Shown in pieces: positions 14,786-22,789 of a stretch of DNA of 27,710 nucleotides. Position numbers and translations under genes: made by a program. Source of the DNA: JANMEX01 sp031422915 (lineage in GTDB: Bacteria; Pseudomonadota; Alphaproteobacteria; Rhizobiales; Rhizobiaceae); NCBI GenBank assembly GCA_031422915.1, contig JANPEK010000322.1, positions 1 to 27,710 of the forward strand, given 5' to 3'. Below the pieces are notes generated by a model. It saw only the letters and a program-made list of their open reading frames with translations. It was not told the DNA's origin and did not search any database. Position 1 is the stretch's first letter. Every line of letters begins with the position of its first letter.

Positions 14786-17031
14786 TGCGCAAGACCCGGC
14801 GAAAGGGTGGCAACAGTGCCGGTAGGCGCTGCCTTGGTGGTGCGCCTCGGTTCGAGCAGGCGCATGGAATTGGCGACGACGATGATTGACGACAGTGACA
14901 TGGCGATGGCAGCGACGAGGGGCGTGACATATCCGAGTATGGCCACGGGGACGGCAAGCACATTGTAGCCGATGGCGAGCGCAAAATTTTCGCGGATCAG
15001 TCGTGCTGATTTCAACGCGACGCGATGCGCTACCGGCAGGGCATCAAGACTTTGGTGGAGCAACACAAAGTCTGCAGCGTTGCGTCCGACATCTGCTGCC
15101 GTCGCCGTTGCCATCGACACGTGCGCGGCCGAAAAGGCCGGCATATCGTTCAGGCCATCGCCGACCATCAGCACGGCATGACCGTGCCTGGCATAGTCCT
15201 GAATGGCGATTACCTTTTCGCCGGGGAGCATCTCGTGCGAAAAGTCAGCAACTGCGCAGGCCTTTGCCACTTCAGCCACCGCGGTTTCAGCATCCCCTGA
15301 AAGGATGCGGACGATCTGGCCAGTCTGCTTCAGGTACCGGACTGCAGCGGCGGCACCGGGGCGCAGTTGATCGCGGGTCAGGAACTGGGCAAGCAGAGAG
15401 CCATTGCACGAAAGACTTGTGTATCTGTTGGCAGTGACTTCCGCCGAAACCGCCCACTCAGCACGCCCCAGACGGAAAACATCTGTGCCATACTTTGCCT
15501 CGAGGCCAAGACCCGGATATTCGACAGGCGGCGTCTCCAACTTGAACCCTCCGACAACTGGTCCTGCGGCAACGATGGCTTGCGAAACAGGATGTCGCGA
15601 GAAGGCCGCGATTGCAGCGGCAATCGCGCGGAATTCGTCCGGGATATCAACGAGGGTTGAAACTGTTGGTTTGCCGAGTGTGAGCGTGCCTGTCTTGTCG
15701 AACAGCACCGTGTCAACCTCGGCAAGACGCTCCAATGCCGCGCCGTCCTTGACCATGACGCCATGTGAGAATAGCCGCTGCGCTGCCATGACCTGGACGA
15801 TCGGAACGGCGAGGCCAAGGGCGCAAGGACACGTTATGATCAGCACGGCAATGGCAATGGTCAAAGAGGTGTGAACGTCGGCACCGACCCACATCCAGCC
15901 GATGAAAGTCAGCAAAGCCGTCAGATGGACCATGGGCGAATAAAGCGTGGCGGCGCGGTCGGCGATGCGGCGGTATCCGGTGCGCCCGCTTTCTGCCGCC
16001 TCCATCATCCGCACCATCTCGGCAAGGAAAGACTCTTCTGCCAATGCTGTCGCCTCGATTTCGAGAGCGCCATTCAGATTAAGTGTTCCGGCGACGAGTC
16101 TGTGTCCTGCTTTCACAGCGACCGGGAGACTTTCACCTGTTGCGAGCGAGGCGTCGATTTCCGAGCTTCCACTGGTGACAACGCAATCAACAGGCACGCG
16201 TTCGCCTGCTGCCAAAAGCATGATCATGCCCGGTAGAATTTCAGAGACAGGGACGAACGCCAGCGTATTGTCGGGTCGGCGGACATTGGCACCGCGTGCG
16301 CTGAGCCTGACGAGGCCCTTGACCGCGGTCCGTGCCTTTTCGCGCATGACATGATCCAGTGTGCGCCCAATGAGCAGGAAGAAAAGCAATGTCGCGGCAG
16401 CGTCGAAGTAGGCGTGCTCGCCGTGGGTTGCCGTTTCGTAAACGCTCATGCCGAACGCAAGTGAAACGCCGAGCGATATTGGCACATCCATATTCATGCG
16501 GCCATACCGGAGGGCAAACCAGGCGGAGCGGTAAAAAATGCGACCGGCGAATACCAGGGCCGGAATTGCGATCAACGCCGAAACCCAGTGGAACAGGTCG
16601 CGCGTGGCGGCCTCTGCTCCTGCCCAGACCGACACCGATAGCAGCATGATGTTGCCAGCAGCAAAGCCGGATATGGCAAGCGCGCGGATGAGCTCCGAGA
16701 GGATCGGATCAGGCTGATCCACATCCAGATCCATCAATGTGGCAGGATAGCCGACACGGGCAAGAGCGACGAACATTTCCGATGGATTGAAGTTGTCATC
16801 CCAGCGTAGGGAGACGCGTTTGGTTGACAGGTTGACGCGAGGTTCCTCGATGCCCGGAATGTCTGAAAGCGTCTTCTCAACTTTGGCAATGCAAGCGCCG
16901 CAATGGACGCCTGCCACCGAGAGAAATGTCTGAAATCTGCCATCGCCAACGTTGCGGCTGGCGAGGAGGATTTCCTCTTTTGATGGCGCATCGAGAAGGA
17001 TGCCACCGGTACCCGGAGCGCAGCAGCTCAT
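14782..17031 (-). CDS. ccoI: Copper-transporting P1B-type ATPase CcoI/FixI
   Basis: A 749-aa inner-membrane copper exporter that supplies Cu for the cbb3 oxidase. A Cys-rich N-terminus (MSCCAPG) precedes a heavy-metal-binding domain with GVHCGAC (C44, C47). There are multiple membrane helices, LATGES (296-301) in the actuator domain, the metal-site CPC (401-403) within IITCPCALGL, the phosphorylation motif DKTGT (445-449), the HP motif in SRHPVSQ (near 479), and GDGLND at about 624. All catalytic elements are intact. The ATG at 17031 overlaps the ccoH stop by 4 bases. The length fits the FixI proteins of rhizobia. Confidence 0.95.
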   Translation of the reverse strand: MSCCAPGTGGILLDAPSKEEILLASRNVGDGRFQTFLSVAGVHCGACIAKVEKTLSDIPGIEEPRVNLSTKRVSLRWDDNFNPSEMFVALARVGYPATLMDLDVDQPDPILSELIRALAISGFAAGNIMLLSVSVWAGAEAATRDLFHWVSALIAIPALVFAGRIFYRSAWFALRYGRMNMDVPISLGVSLAFGMSVYETATHGEHAYFDAAATLLFFLLIGRTLDHVMREKARTAVKGLVRLSARGANVRRPDNTLAFVPVSEILPGMIMLLAAGERVPVDCVVTSGSSEIDASLATGESLPVAVKAGHRLVAGTLNLNGALEIEATALAEESFLAEMVRMMEAAESGRTGYRRIADRAATLYSPMVHLTALLTFIGWMWVGADVHTSLTIAIAVLIITCPCALGLAVPIVQVMAAQRLFSHGVMVKDGAALERLAEVDTVLFDKTGTLTLGKPTVSTLVDIPDEFRAIAAAIAAFSRHPVSQAIVAAGPVVGGFKLETPPVEYPGLGLEAKYGTDVFRLGRAEWAVSAEVTANRYTSLSCNGSLLAQFLTRDQLRPGAAAAVRYLKQTGQIVRILSGDAETAVAEVAKACAVADFSHEMLPGEKVIAIQDYARHGHAVLMVGDGLNDMPAFSAAHVSMATATAADVGRNAADFVLLHQSLDALPVAHRVALKSARLIRENFALAIGYNVLAVPVAILGYVTPLVAAIAMSLSSIIVVANSMRLLEPRRTTKAAPTGTVATLSPGLAQ

Positions 17032-17519
17032 AGCACCTTACCTTCCGACAATTCCAGCCTGCGGGTGGTGAAATGGGCGGGAAAGTCCGGGGGCACTGCG
17101 GTGGTTTCAACGGTCCAGACACCGTCTGGAACCCTGTCAGTTGTTGTAAAGCTTCCGTCCGGCTGACGCACAAGCGTCAGGTGACGGTCAGCGCTCTCGC
17201 CCACGGGATGCCTGAGAACCACAGTAACTCTTTCAAGTTCTATCTTGTCGCCAGACTTTCCTTGCATTTGAAAGGTGATCAGCCCTTCACTAAAACCAAG
17301 CACCGGTGTCCAGCCAAGCGCCGACTGCGCCTTGGCGGCCTCTACCTTCTCGTTGAATTGCTGGCTGGCAACGTAGGAATTCTTGACCACCAACCCGCTC
17401 CAGGTCGTGTTTGCCAGTGTCGCCATTGTCAGGTTTACAGCGATAATGGTGCCGAAGAACAGCACCATGATGATCAACATGTGTCTGCCCGTGAATTCCT
17501 TGGCTCGAACTTGCTTCAT
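17028..17519 (-). CDS. ccoH: cbb3 oxidase assembly protein CcoH/FixH
   Basis: A 163-aa membrane-anchored protein with one N-terminal helix (MLIIMVLFFGTIIAVNLTMATL, about 14-35). A periplasmic domain follows, with the family motif TWSGLVVKNSYVASQQFN and a C-terminal beta-rich part ending in VWTVETTAVPPDF. It assists cbb3 oxidase assembly. The start is 2 bases after the ccoG stop and the stop overlaps the ccoI start, consistent with a tightly coupled operon. Confidence 0.93.
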   Translation of the reverse strand: MKQVRAKEFTGRHMLIIMVLFFGTIIAVNLTMATLANTTWSGLVVKNSYVASQQFNEKVEAAKAQSALGWTPVLGFSEGLITFQMQGKSGDKIELERVTVVLRHPVGESADRHLTLVRQPDGSFTTTDRVPDGVWTVETTAVPPDFPAHFTTRRLELSEGKVL

Positions 17520-17521
17520 GG

Positions 17522-19138
17522 CTATTGCTCCGGTCCGTTAAAACTTGCCTTGTAGCGGTCGGACTCGCCCAGTGTCTTGTCGACTAGCACAAATTGGAAC
17601 TGCTGTTCATCCGAGTCGTCGTCTTGTGGCGGCAAGCGGACGAAAATCTTCAACGGCGAGGCCTGGTCTGGCTCAGCCGTGAACTTCAACGTCCTGCCTG
17701 CCGGCTGATCAGACGGCTCAGCGACCATGGTTGCGCCCTCAAGACCTTCAAGGCTCAGTTCCATCTCGCGTCTGACCGGTACCATGTTCAATATCTTGAC
17801 TGTGTAGCCGTTGCGGATGGAACCGTCAGAAAGCGTCACGAACTGTGGGTTGCGGTCATGGAGCACGTTGAGTGCGAGCCTGTCGCGCAGAAGCAATGTT
17901 GTCAGCAATCCAACGCCGACGGCCGCGAAGGCGCCGAAATACACGAGTACGCGCGGGCGAAACAACTTTTTAAGGTGAAAATGTTCGATCGATGGAGATA
18001 GTTTGCTGTCGGCATCGTGAATTCGCTGCGGACTGATTGGCTCAGTTCCGTTTGCGGTCGCAACCGCCATATTGGATTGATAGTCTGCAAGGGTGGCGTA
18101 GGAGATCAAGCCGCGTTCCTTGCCGATTTTGTCCATGACGCTGTCGCAGGCATCAATGCACAGAGCGCAGGTGATGCACTCCATCTGTTGACCGTCGCGG
18201 ATGTCGATCCCCATGGGACAGACCGCCACACAGGCATTGCAATCCACACAGTCGCCGCCGACCACGCCGGCCGCAGCCGCTTTCTTTGAACCGCGGGTGC
18301 GAGGCTCGCCGCGCCAATCATTGTAAGTTACCGTCAGCGAGTTTTCATCGAGCATAGCTGCCTGGATACGTGGCCAAGGGCACATATAGGTGCAAACCTG
18401 CTCACGCAGCAGCCCGCCGAAGACATATGTGGTTGCGGTCAGCACAGCGACAGTAATGTAGGCGACGGCAGGCGCGTCGCCATGCACAAAGCTGTCGAGC
18501 AGCGTTGGCGCGTCGGCGAAGTAGAATATCCATGCACCGCCAGTCAGGACGCCGATCACAATCCAGATTGCGTGCTTGGAAACGCGTCTGGCCAGTTTGT
18601 TGACAGACCAAGGAGCGGCGTCAAGTTTCATGCGCGAGTTGCGATCGCCTTCAATCGCGCGCTCAACGACAAGGAACAAATCGACCCATACGGTCTGCGG
18701 ACAGGTGTAGCCGCACCATGCGCGACCGACGACGGATGTCACCAGAAACAGACCGAACCCGGCCATCACCAAGAGGCCCGCGATGTAGTAGAACTCCTGC
18801 GGCCATATCTCGATCATGAAAAAGTAGAAGCGCCGGTTGGCGATGTCGAGCAGCACGGCCTGATCCGGTGCGTAGGGCCCGCGATCCCATCTGATCCATG
18901 GCGTCAGATAGTAAATAGCCAGAGTGACCAGCATGACCAGCCACTTGAAGCGGCGAAAGGTTCCGTTGGCGCGCTTGGGGAATATCTTTTTGCGCGCCTC
19001 ATAAAGCGGCTGGCGCACACGAGCGGAATTGACCGGCTCGACGTCGATGCGGGCAATTTCCGGCTTTTCGACAAGAGTGTCGTTTATGCTCAAGCCCTTG
19101 GCCTTTGTGTCATTCGCCGCCGCCAAGCGAGTGGACAA
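17522..19138 (-). CDS. ccoG: Cytochrome cbb3 accessory iron-sulfur protein CcoG/FixG
   Basis: A 538-aa inner-membrane ferredoxin-like protein linked to cupric reduction and cbb3 biogenesis. It has several membrane helices, CGYTCPQTVW and CTYMCPWPRIQ in the membrane part, and two cysteine clusters CVDCNACVAVCP and CITCALCIDAC that bind two 4Fe-4S centres. An immunoglobulin-like C-terminal domain follows. The start is a TTG at 19138 with AAGGAG about 10 bases upstream; it overlaps the end of ccoP by 29 bases. No in-frame ATG precedes the conserved region, though another TTG at 19126 is an alternative. Confidence 0.92.
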   Translation of the reverse strand: MSTRLAAANDTKAKGLSINDTLVEKPEIARIDVEPVNSARVRQPLYEARKKIFPKRANGTFRRFKWLVMLVTLAIYYLTPWIRWDRGPYAPDQAVLLDIANRRFYFFMIEIWPQEFYYIAGLLVMAGFGLFLVTSVVGRAWCGYTCPQTVWVDLFLVVERAIEGDRNSRMKLDAAPWSVNKLARRVSKHAIWIVIGVLTGGAWIFYFADAPTLLDSFVHGDAPAVAYITVAVLTATTYVFGGLLREQVCTYMCPWPRIQAAMLDENSLTVTYNDWRGEPRTRGSKKAAAAGVVGGDCVDCNACVAVCPMGIDIRDGQQMECITCALCIDACDSVMDKIGKERGLISYATLADYQSNMAVATANGTEPISPQRIHDADSKLSPSIEHFHLKKLFRPRVLVYFGAFAAVGVGLLTTLLLRDRLALNVLHDRNPQFVTLSDGSIRNGYTVKILNMVPVRREMELSLEGLEGATMVAEPSDQPAGRTLKFTAEPDQASPLKIFVRLPPQDDDSDEQQFQFVLVDKTLGESDRYKASFNGPEQ

Positions 19139-19973
19139 ATATCGTCAGCTCCTTCACGGAAACATCGCCAAGGCGGGCGCCCCACGCTGGCATTGCGCCC
19201 TGTTTGGGGGCGCGGATCTGCGCTGCAATCTGGTCCACACTCGAGCCATAAAGCCAGACGGCATCTGCAAGGTTCGGCGCGCCGAACTCGCGCTTACCCT
19301 TGGCATCGTCGCCATGGCAAGCGGCACAGTTCTGGGCAAAAATCTCTTTGCCAGATGCAACTTTTGCTGTGTCTGTTTGCGGTGTTGTCAGGTTGGCGAC
19401 AAAGGTAGCAGCGTGCACTATTTCCTCAGGCTTCAAGATGTCAGCGTACTTTGGCATGTCCGAAACTCTTGTTTCGGCATCCGTTACAAAGCGCACGCCA
19501 TGCGACAGCGTCGTGTGAATGTCGTCAACCGTGCCGCCCCAAAGCCAGTCATCGTCGTTCAGGTTTGGAAAGCCTGCCGATCCTTGCGCGCCGGTGCCAT
19601 GGCACTGGATGCAATTGACTTTGAATGCGGCCCCGCCAGCAGAAACAGCAAATGTGCGCAATTTTTCGTCGGCGACAATCTCGGTCAGCGATTTCTCCGC
19701 GATTGCCTTGCGGAATTCTACCTTTTGGCTTTCACCGCTAGCAAGTTCGCCGCGCAATTCAGCACGGCTCGAGTAGCCGAGCCAGCCCTTTGTAGCCGTG
19801 GTCAGCATCGGCCAAGCGGGATAGGCCAGGGAATAGACAAGCGCCCATGCAATACAGGCATAAAATGTGTAGAGCCACCAGCGCGGCATCGGGTTGTTCA
19901 GCTCTTGGATGCCGTCCCACTCATGCCCCGTTGTCGAAACGCCGGTAACCTCGTCTATGTTCTTGTCGACCAT
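19110..19973 (-). CDS. ccoP: cbb3-type cytochrome c oxidase diheme subunit III CcoP/FixP
   Basis: A 287-aa membrane-anchored diheme cytochrome c that passes electrons to the catalytic subunit. The N-terminal cytoplasmic part has HEWDGIQELNNPMPRWW, typical of CcoP, and is followed by one membrane helix (about 33-52). The two heme c sites are CIQCH (121-125) and CAACH (216-220). The start at 19973 (MVDKNIDEVTG) is chosen because the open frame upstream reads through ccoQ. It follows the ccoQ stop by 2 bases. Confidence 0.95.
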   Translation of the reverse strand: MVDKNIDEVTGVSTTGHEWDGIQELNNPMPRWWLYTFYACIAWALVYSLAYPAWPMLTTATKGWLGYSSRAELRGELASGESQKVEFRKAIAEKSLTEIVADEKLRTFAVSAGGAAFKVNCIQCHGTGAQGSAGFPNLNDDDWLWGGTVDDIHTTLSHGVRFVTDAETRVSDMPKYADILKPEEIVHAATFVANLTTPQTDTAKVASGKEIFAQNCAACHGDDAKGKREFGAPNLADAVWLYGSSVDQIAAQIRAPKQGAMPAWGARLGDVSVKELTIFVHSLGGGE

Positions 19974-19975
19974 TT

Positions 19976-20125
19976 TCAGTCTTCCTTGAACGGAATGTTG
20001 GCGGCGTCGTTTCCAAGTTCGCGGCTGCCTGGACGAAATGCGAAAAGCACAGCGCCAACAAAGAACACGGCCATTGCAAGCAAGCCCCAACTGTCGGCGA
20101 ACTGACGAAGATCATTGTAATCCAT
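19976..20125 (-). CDS. ccoQ: cbb3-type oxidase small subunit CcoQ/FixQ
   Basis: A 49-aa single-helix protein beginning MDYNDLRQFADSWGLLAMAV, continuing FFVGAVLFAFRPGSRE and ending NIPFKED. The pattern of a short N-terminus, one membrane helix and FRPGSRE is characteristic of CcoQ, which stabilises the cbb3 complex. The start is 8 bases after the ccoO stop and the stop is 2 bases before the ccoP start. Confidence 0.94.
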   Translation of the reverse strand: MDYNDLRQFADSWGLLAMAVFFVGAVLFAFRPGSRELGNDAANIPFKED

Positions 20126-20133
20126 GGGGGTGC

Positions 20134-20865
20134 CTACCTTTCGCCTGCAGCTTCGTTGTAGGTTTTGAAATCGACGAGGGTGCCCAGCATCTGCAGGTAG
20201 GCCACCAGCGCATCCATCTCGGTCAATGCTGCCGGATCGCCGTCAAAGTCACCGGTTTTTGCCTTCGGGTAGCGAGCAAGCAGCGCTGTCGTGTCTGCAT
20301 CCGGGTTGGCCTGATCTGCAGTATCTGCCACTGCGCTCGCAATCATCTCGTCGCTGTAGGGCACGCCAACAGTTCTGTTGGCAATCAAATGCGCGCTCAT
20401 GCTGGTGATCTGAAGCGGGGTGTTCTTGAGGAAAGAATAGCTGGGCATGATCGACTCCGGCACGACGGATCGCGGCTCGGTCAGATGTTGCACATGCCAT
20501 TCATTGGAGTAGCGGTCGCCGACACGCGCAAGATCCGGCCCTGTACGCTTTGATCCCCACTGAAACGGGTGGTCGTACATGGACTCAGCGGCAAGGGAAT
20601 AATGGCCGTAGCGCTCAACCTCATCACGGAAGGGTCGGATCATCTGACTGTGGCAGGTGTAGCAGCCTTCTCGGACGTAGATGTTGCGCCCGACGAGTTC
20701 GAGCGGCGAATAGGGCCGCATCCCCTCCACTTTTTCTATCGTGTTCTGCAGGTAAAACAGCGGAGCGATTTCAACGATGCCGCCGATGGCGACGACCACA
20801 AGCGAGCCGACGAGCAACAAGGTCGCGTCGCGTTCGATGATGGCGTGTTTATCGAGAATTGACAT
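20134..20865 (-). CDS. ccoO: cbb3-type cytochrome c oxidase monoheme subunit II CcoO/FixO
   Basis: A 243-aa membrane-anchored monoheme cytochrome c. The N-terminal helix (LLLVGSLVVVAIGGIVEIAP, about 16-35) is followed by PYSPLELVGRNIYVREGCYT, where the heme motif CYTCH is at 68-72 with SQMIRPFRDE after it. HVQHLTEPRSVVPESIMPSY holds the probable axial Met. It lies 9 bases downstream of ccoN and 8 bases upstream of ccoQ. Confidence 0.95.
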   Translation of the reverse strand: MSILDKHAIIERDATLLLVGSLVVVAIGGIVEIAPLFYLQNTIEKVEGMRPYSPLELVGRNIYVREGCYTCHSQMIRPFRDEVERYGHYSLAAESMYDHPFQWGSKRTGPDLARVGDRYSNEWHVQHLTEPRSVVPESIMPSYSFLKNTPLQITSMSAHLIANRTVGVPYSDEMIASAVADTADQANPDADTTALLARYPKAKTGDFDGDPAALTEMDALVAYLQMLGTLVDFKTYNEAAGER

Positions 20866-20874
20866 GTTGAATTC

Positions 20875-22491
20875 CTATTCCGCTGGCTGCAAGCGGGTAA
20901 TCTGACCGCCAATGGGCAATTCCACGCGCTTGTGACCAAGGATGGTCATGGCGACGTTCCAAACCATGACCAGTCCACCGATGAGGTAAAGCAGGCCCCC
21001 GATCATGCGCAGGACATAGTAGGGGAACATGGCGGCAACCGACTCAGCGAAGGAATAGACCAGAAATCCCTGATCATTGTATTCGCGCCACATCAGCCCC
21101 TGCTGGATGCCTGCAACCCACAGAACGGCTGCGTAGATGACGATGCCGAGCGTCGCCAGCCAGAAGTGCCAAGTGACCAGCCGCAGCGAGTAGAGACCCT
21201 CGCGGTTCCAGAGTTTTGGCACAAGGAAGTAAATGGCACCGAACGTGATCATGCCAACCCAACCCAACGCGCCTGAATGCACATGGCCGATGGTCCATTC
21301 CGTGTAATGCGACAGGGAGTTGACCGCCTTGATGGACATCATCGGCCCCTCGAAAGTCGACATGCCGTAAAATGCGATCGCCAACACCATCATCCGAAGG
21401 ATGGGGTCCGTGCGCAGCTTGTCCCAAGCGCCGGAGAGGGTCATCAAGCCATTGATCATGCCGCCCCATGAGGGCATCCACAGCATGATCGAAAAGACCA
21501 TGCCGAGCGTCTGCGCCCAGTCTGGCAGGGCGGTATAATGCAGGTGATGCGGGCCGGCCCAAATGTACAGAAAAATCAGCGACCAGAAATGGATGATCGA
21601 CAAACGGTAGGAATAAACGGGCCGGTTGGCCTGCTTGGGCACGAAATAGTACATCATGCCAAGGAAACCGGCGGTCAGGAAGAAGCCGACGGCGTTGTGG
21701 CCATACCACCACTGCGTCAGCGCGTCTTGCACGCCTGAAAACAGCGAGTAGCTTTTGGAGCCGAGGAAGGACACCGGAACGGCCAGATTGTTGACAATGT
21801 GCAACATGGCAACTGTCACAATGAAGGACAGATAGAACCAGTTGGCGACGTAGATGTGCGGTTCCTTGCGCCTGACGATCGTGCCGAAGAACACAATCAG
21901 GTAGGCAACCCAAACCAGCGTCAGCCAGATATCGACATACCATTCAGGCTCGGCATATTCGCGAGCTGCCGTGATGCCAAGAAGATAGCCGGTCGCGGCC
22001 ATCACGATGAAGAGCTGATAGCCCCAGAAAACAAACCAGCTAAGGTTGCCGCCGAAAAGGCGGGCGCGCGAGGTGCGCTGCACGACGTAGAACGAGGTGG
22101 CGATGAGCGCGTTGCCGCCGAAAGCAAAAACGACGGCTGAGGTGTGCAGCGGACGAAGGCGTCCGAAATTCAGGTAGGGTTCGATGTTGAGGTCAGGGAA
22201 GGCGAGTTGTGCGGCAACAATGACCCCGACCAGAAATCCGGCAATGCCCCAAAACAAAGTCGCAATTACGCCATACCGGACCGGGCCGTCCATATAGCCG
22301 GTCAAGTCGTCTGCCTTTCCCTGAACGGTCGAATAGTCAGACGTGCGCAAGAGCACCACCGCTCCACCGGCAAGCGCGAAGAACAAGACCCACATATGCG
22401 CCTGAAATGGCGCATCCTCAGCGAAGCCTGCCCCGAGCAAGGCGAGGAAGGCAGCAAGGCCAACTATGATTGTTTCGGTTGGATATTTCAT
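20875..22491 (-). CDS. ccoN: cbb3-type cytochrome c oxidase catalytic subunit I CcoN/FixN
   Basis: A 538-aa polytopic catalytic subunit of the high-affinity terminal oxidase. Conserved heme and copper ligands are visible: HTSAVVFAFGGNALIATSFY (low-spin heme), WYGHNAVGFFLTAGFLGMMY and GPHHLHYTALPDW (Cu-B His residues), and HYTEWTIGHVHSGALGWVG (heme ligands). The ATG at 22491 has TTGAGGATGA just upstream; a TTG one codon earlier is less likely. It is the first gene of the operon, and a FixK/FNR box lies about 92 bases upstream, so induction under low oxygen is expected. Confidence 0.96.
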   Translation of the reverse strand: MKYPTETIIVGLAAFLALLGAGFAEDAPFQAHMWVLFFALAGGAVVLLRTSDYSTVQGKADDLTGYMDGPVRYGVIATLFWGIAGFLVGVIVAAQLAFPDLNIEPYLNFGRLRPLHTSAVVFAFGGNALIATSFYVVQRTSRARLFGGNLSWFVFWGYQLFIVMAATGYLLGITAAREYAEPEWYVDIWLTLVWVAYLIVFFGTIVRRKEPHIYVANWFYLSFIVTVAMLHIVNNLAVPVSFLGSKSYSLFSGVQDALTQWWYGHNAVGFFLTAGFLGMMYYFVPKQANRPVYSYRLSIIHFWSLIFLYIWAGPHHLHYTALPDWAQTLGMVFSIMLWMPSWGGMINGLMTLSGAWDKLRTDPILRMMVLAIAFYGMSTFEGPMMSIKAVNSLSHYTEWTIGHVHSGALGWVGMITFGAIYFLVPKLWNREGLYSLRLVTWHFWLATLGIVIYAAVLWVAGIQQGLMWREYNDQGFLVYSFAESVAAMFPYYVLRMIGGLLYLIGGLVMVWNVAMTILGHKRVELPIGGQITRLQPAE

Positions 22492-22513
22492 CAATCATCC
22501 TCAAAGGCGTCTT

Positions 22514-22537
22514 TGCGCACGCATGCGCGCACGTATG
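22514..22537. repeat. 24-base perfectly alternating pyrimidine-purine tract (Z-DNA candidate)
   Basis: From T22514 to G22537 every base alternates pyrimidine/purine, with mostly CG and CA/TG steps (TGCGCACGCATGCGCGCACG then TATG). Such tracts can adopt left-handed Z-DNA under negative supercoiling. It lies in the ccoN leader or promoter, between the anaerobox and the start codon. It also contains partial self-complementarity. Any function is inferred. Confidence 0.6.
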
Positions 22538-22582
22538 GAATTGTAAGCCAAAACCAGTTGGCGAAAGGCACACGCCTTCGCC

Positions 22583-22596
22583 TTGACATGGATCAA
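22583..22596. promoter_or_regulatory. FNR/FixK box (anaerobox) of the cco operon
   Basis: TTGACATGGATCAA matches the FNR/FixK consensus TTGAT-N4-ATCAA at 9 of 10 positions (C for T at the fifth). Its centre is about 98 bases before the ccoN ATG. A possible -10 (TACAAT on the minus strand, 22540-22545) would place it nearer -56 than the classical -41.5, so the exact promoter geometry is open. The neighbouring FnrL is the obvious candidate regulator. Confidence 0.85.
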
Positions 22597-22681
22597 CAGC
22601 GGTCACCTTTTCGCCGCTATGCTGGCAATGAATGGAGGATGGACGGTTCGATGGTCGACTGATGCAGCGTCAGGAGGTTCA

Positions 22682-22789
22682 ATGCTCCGTGAACCGGCAC
22701 ACGTGTTGAAACTTTTGTGCTCGAAGCATACACAAGTCAGCAGACGCCGCATCGCCGCATTGGCAGGCGTTATCCGGTCAACGCTCTAA
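22682..22789 (+). CDS. Possible 35-aa small protein, unknown
   Basis: ATG at 22682 is preceded by an AGGAGG six bases upstream, a much stronger ribosome site than most genes in the window have. It opens a 35-codon frame (MLREPAHVLKLLCSKHTQVS then RRRIAALAGVIRSTL) ending in a TAA that overlaps the fnrL stop codon region on the other strand. The product is basic and contains one Cys. It is divergent from ccoN, on the far side of the anaerobox. I know of no homologue, and it may be spurious. Confidence 0.3.
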   Translation: MLREPAHVLKLLCSKHTQVSRRRIAALAGVIRSTL

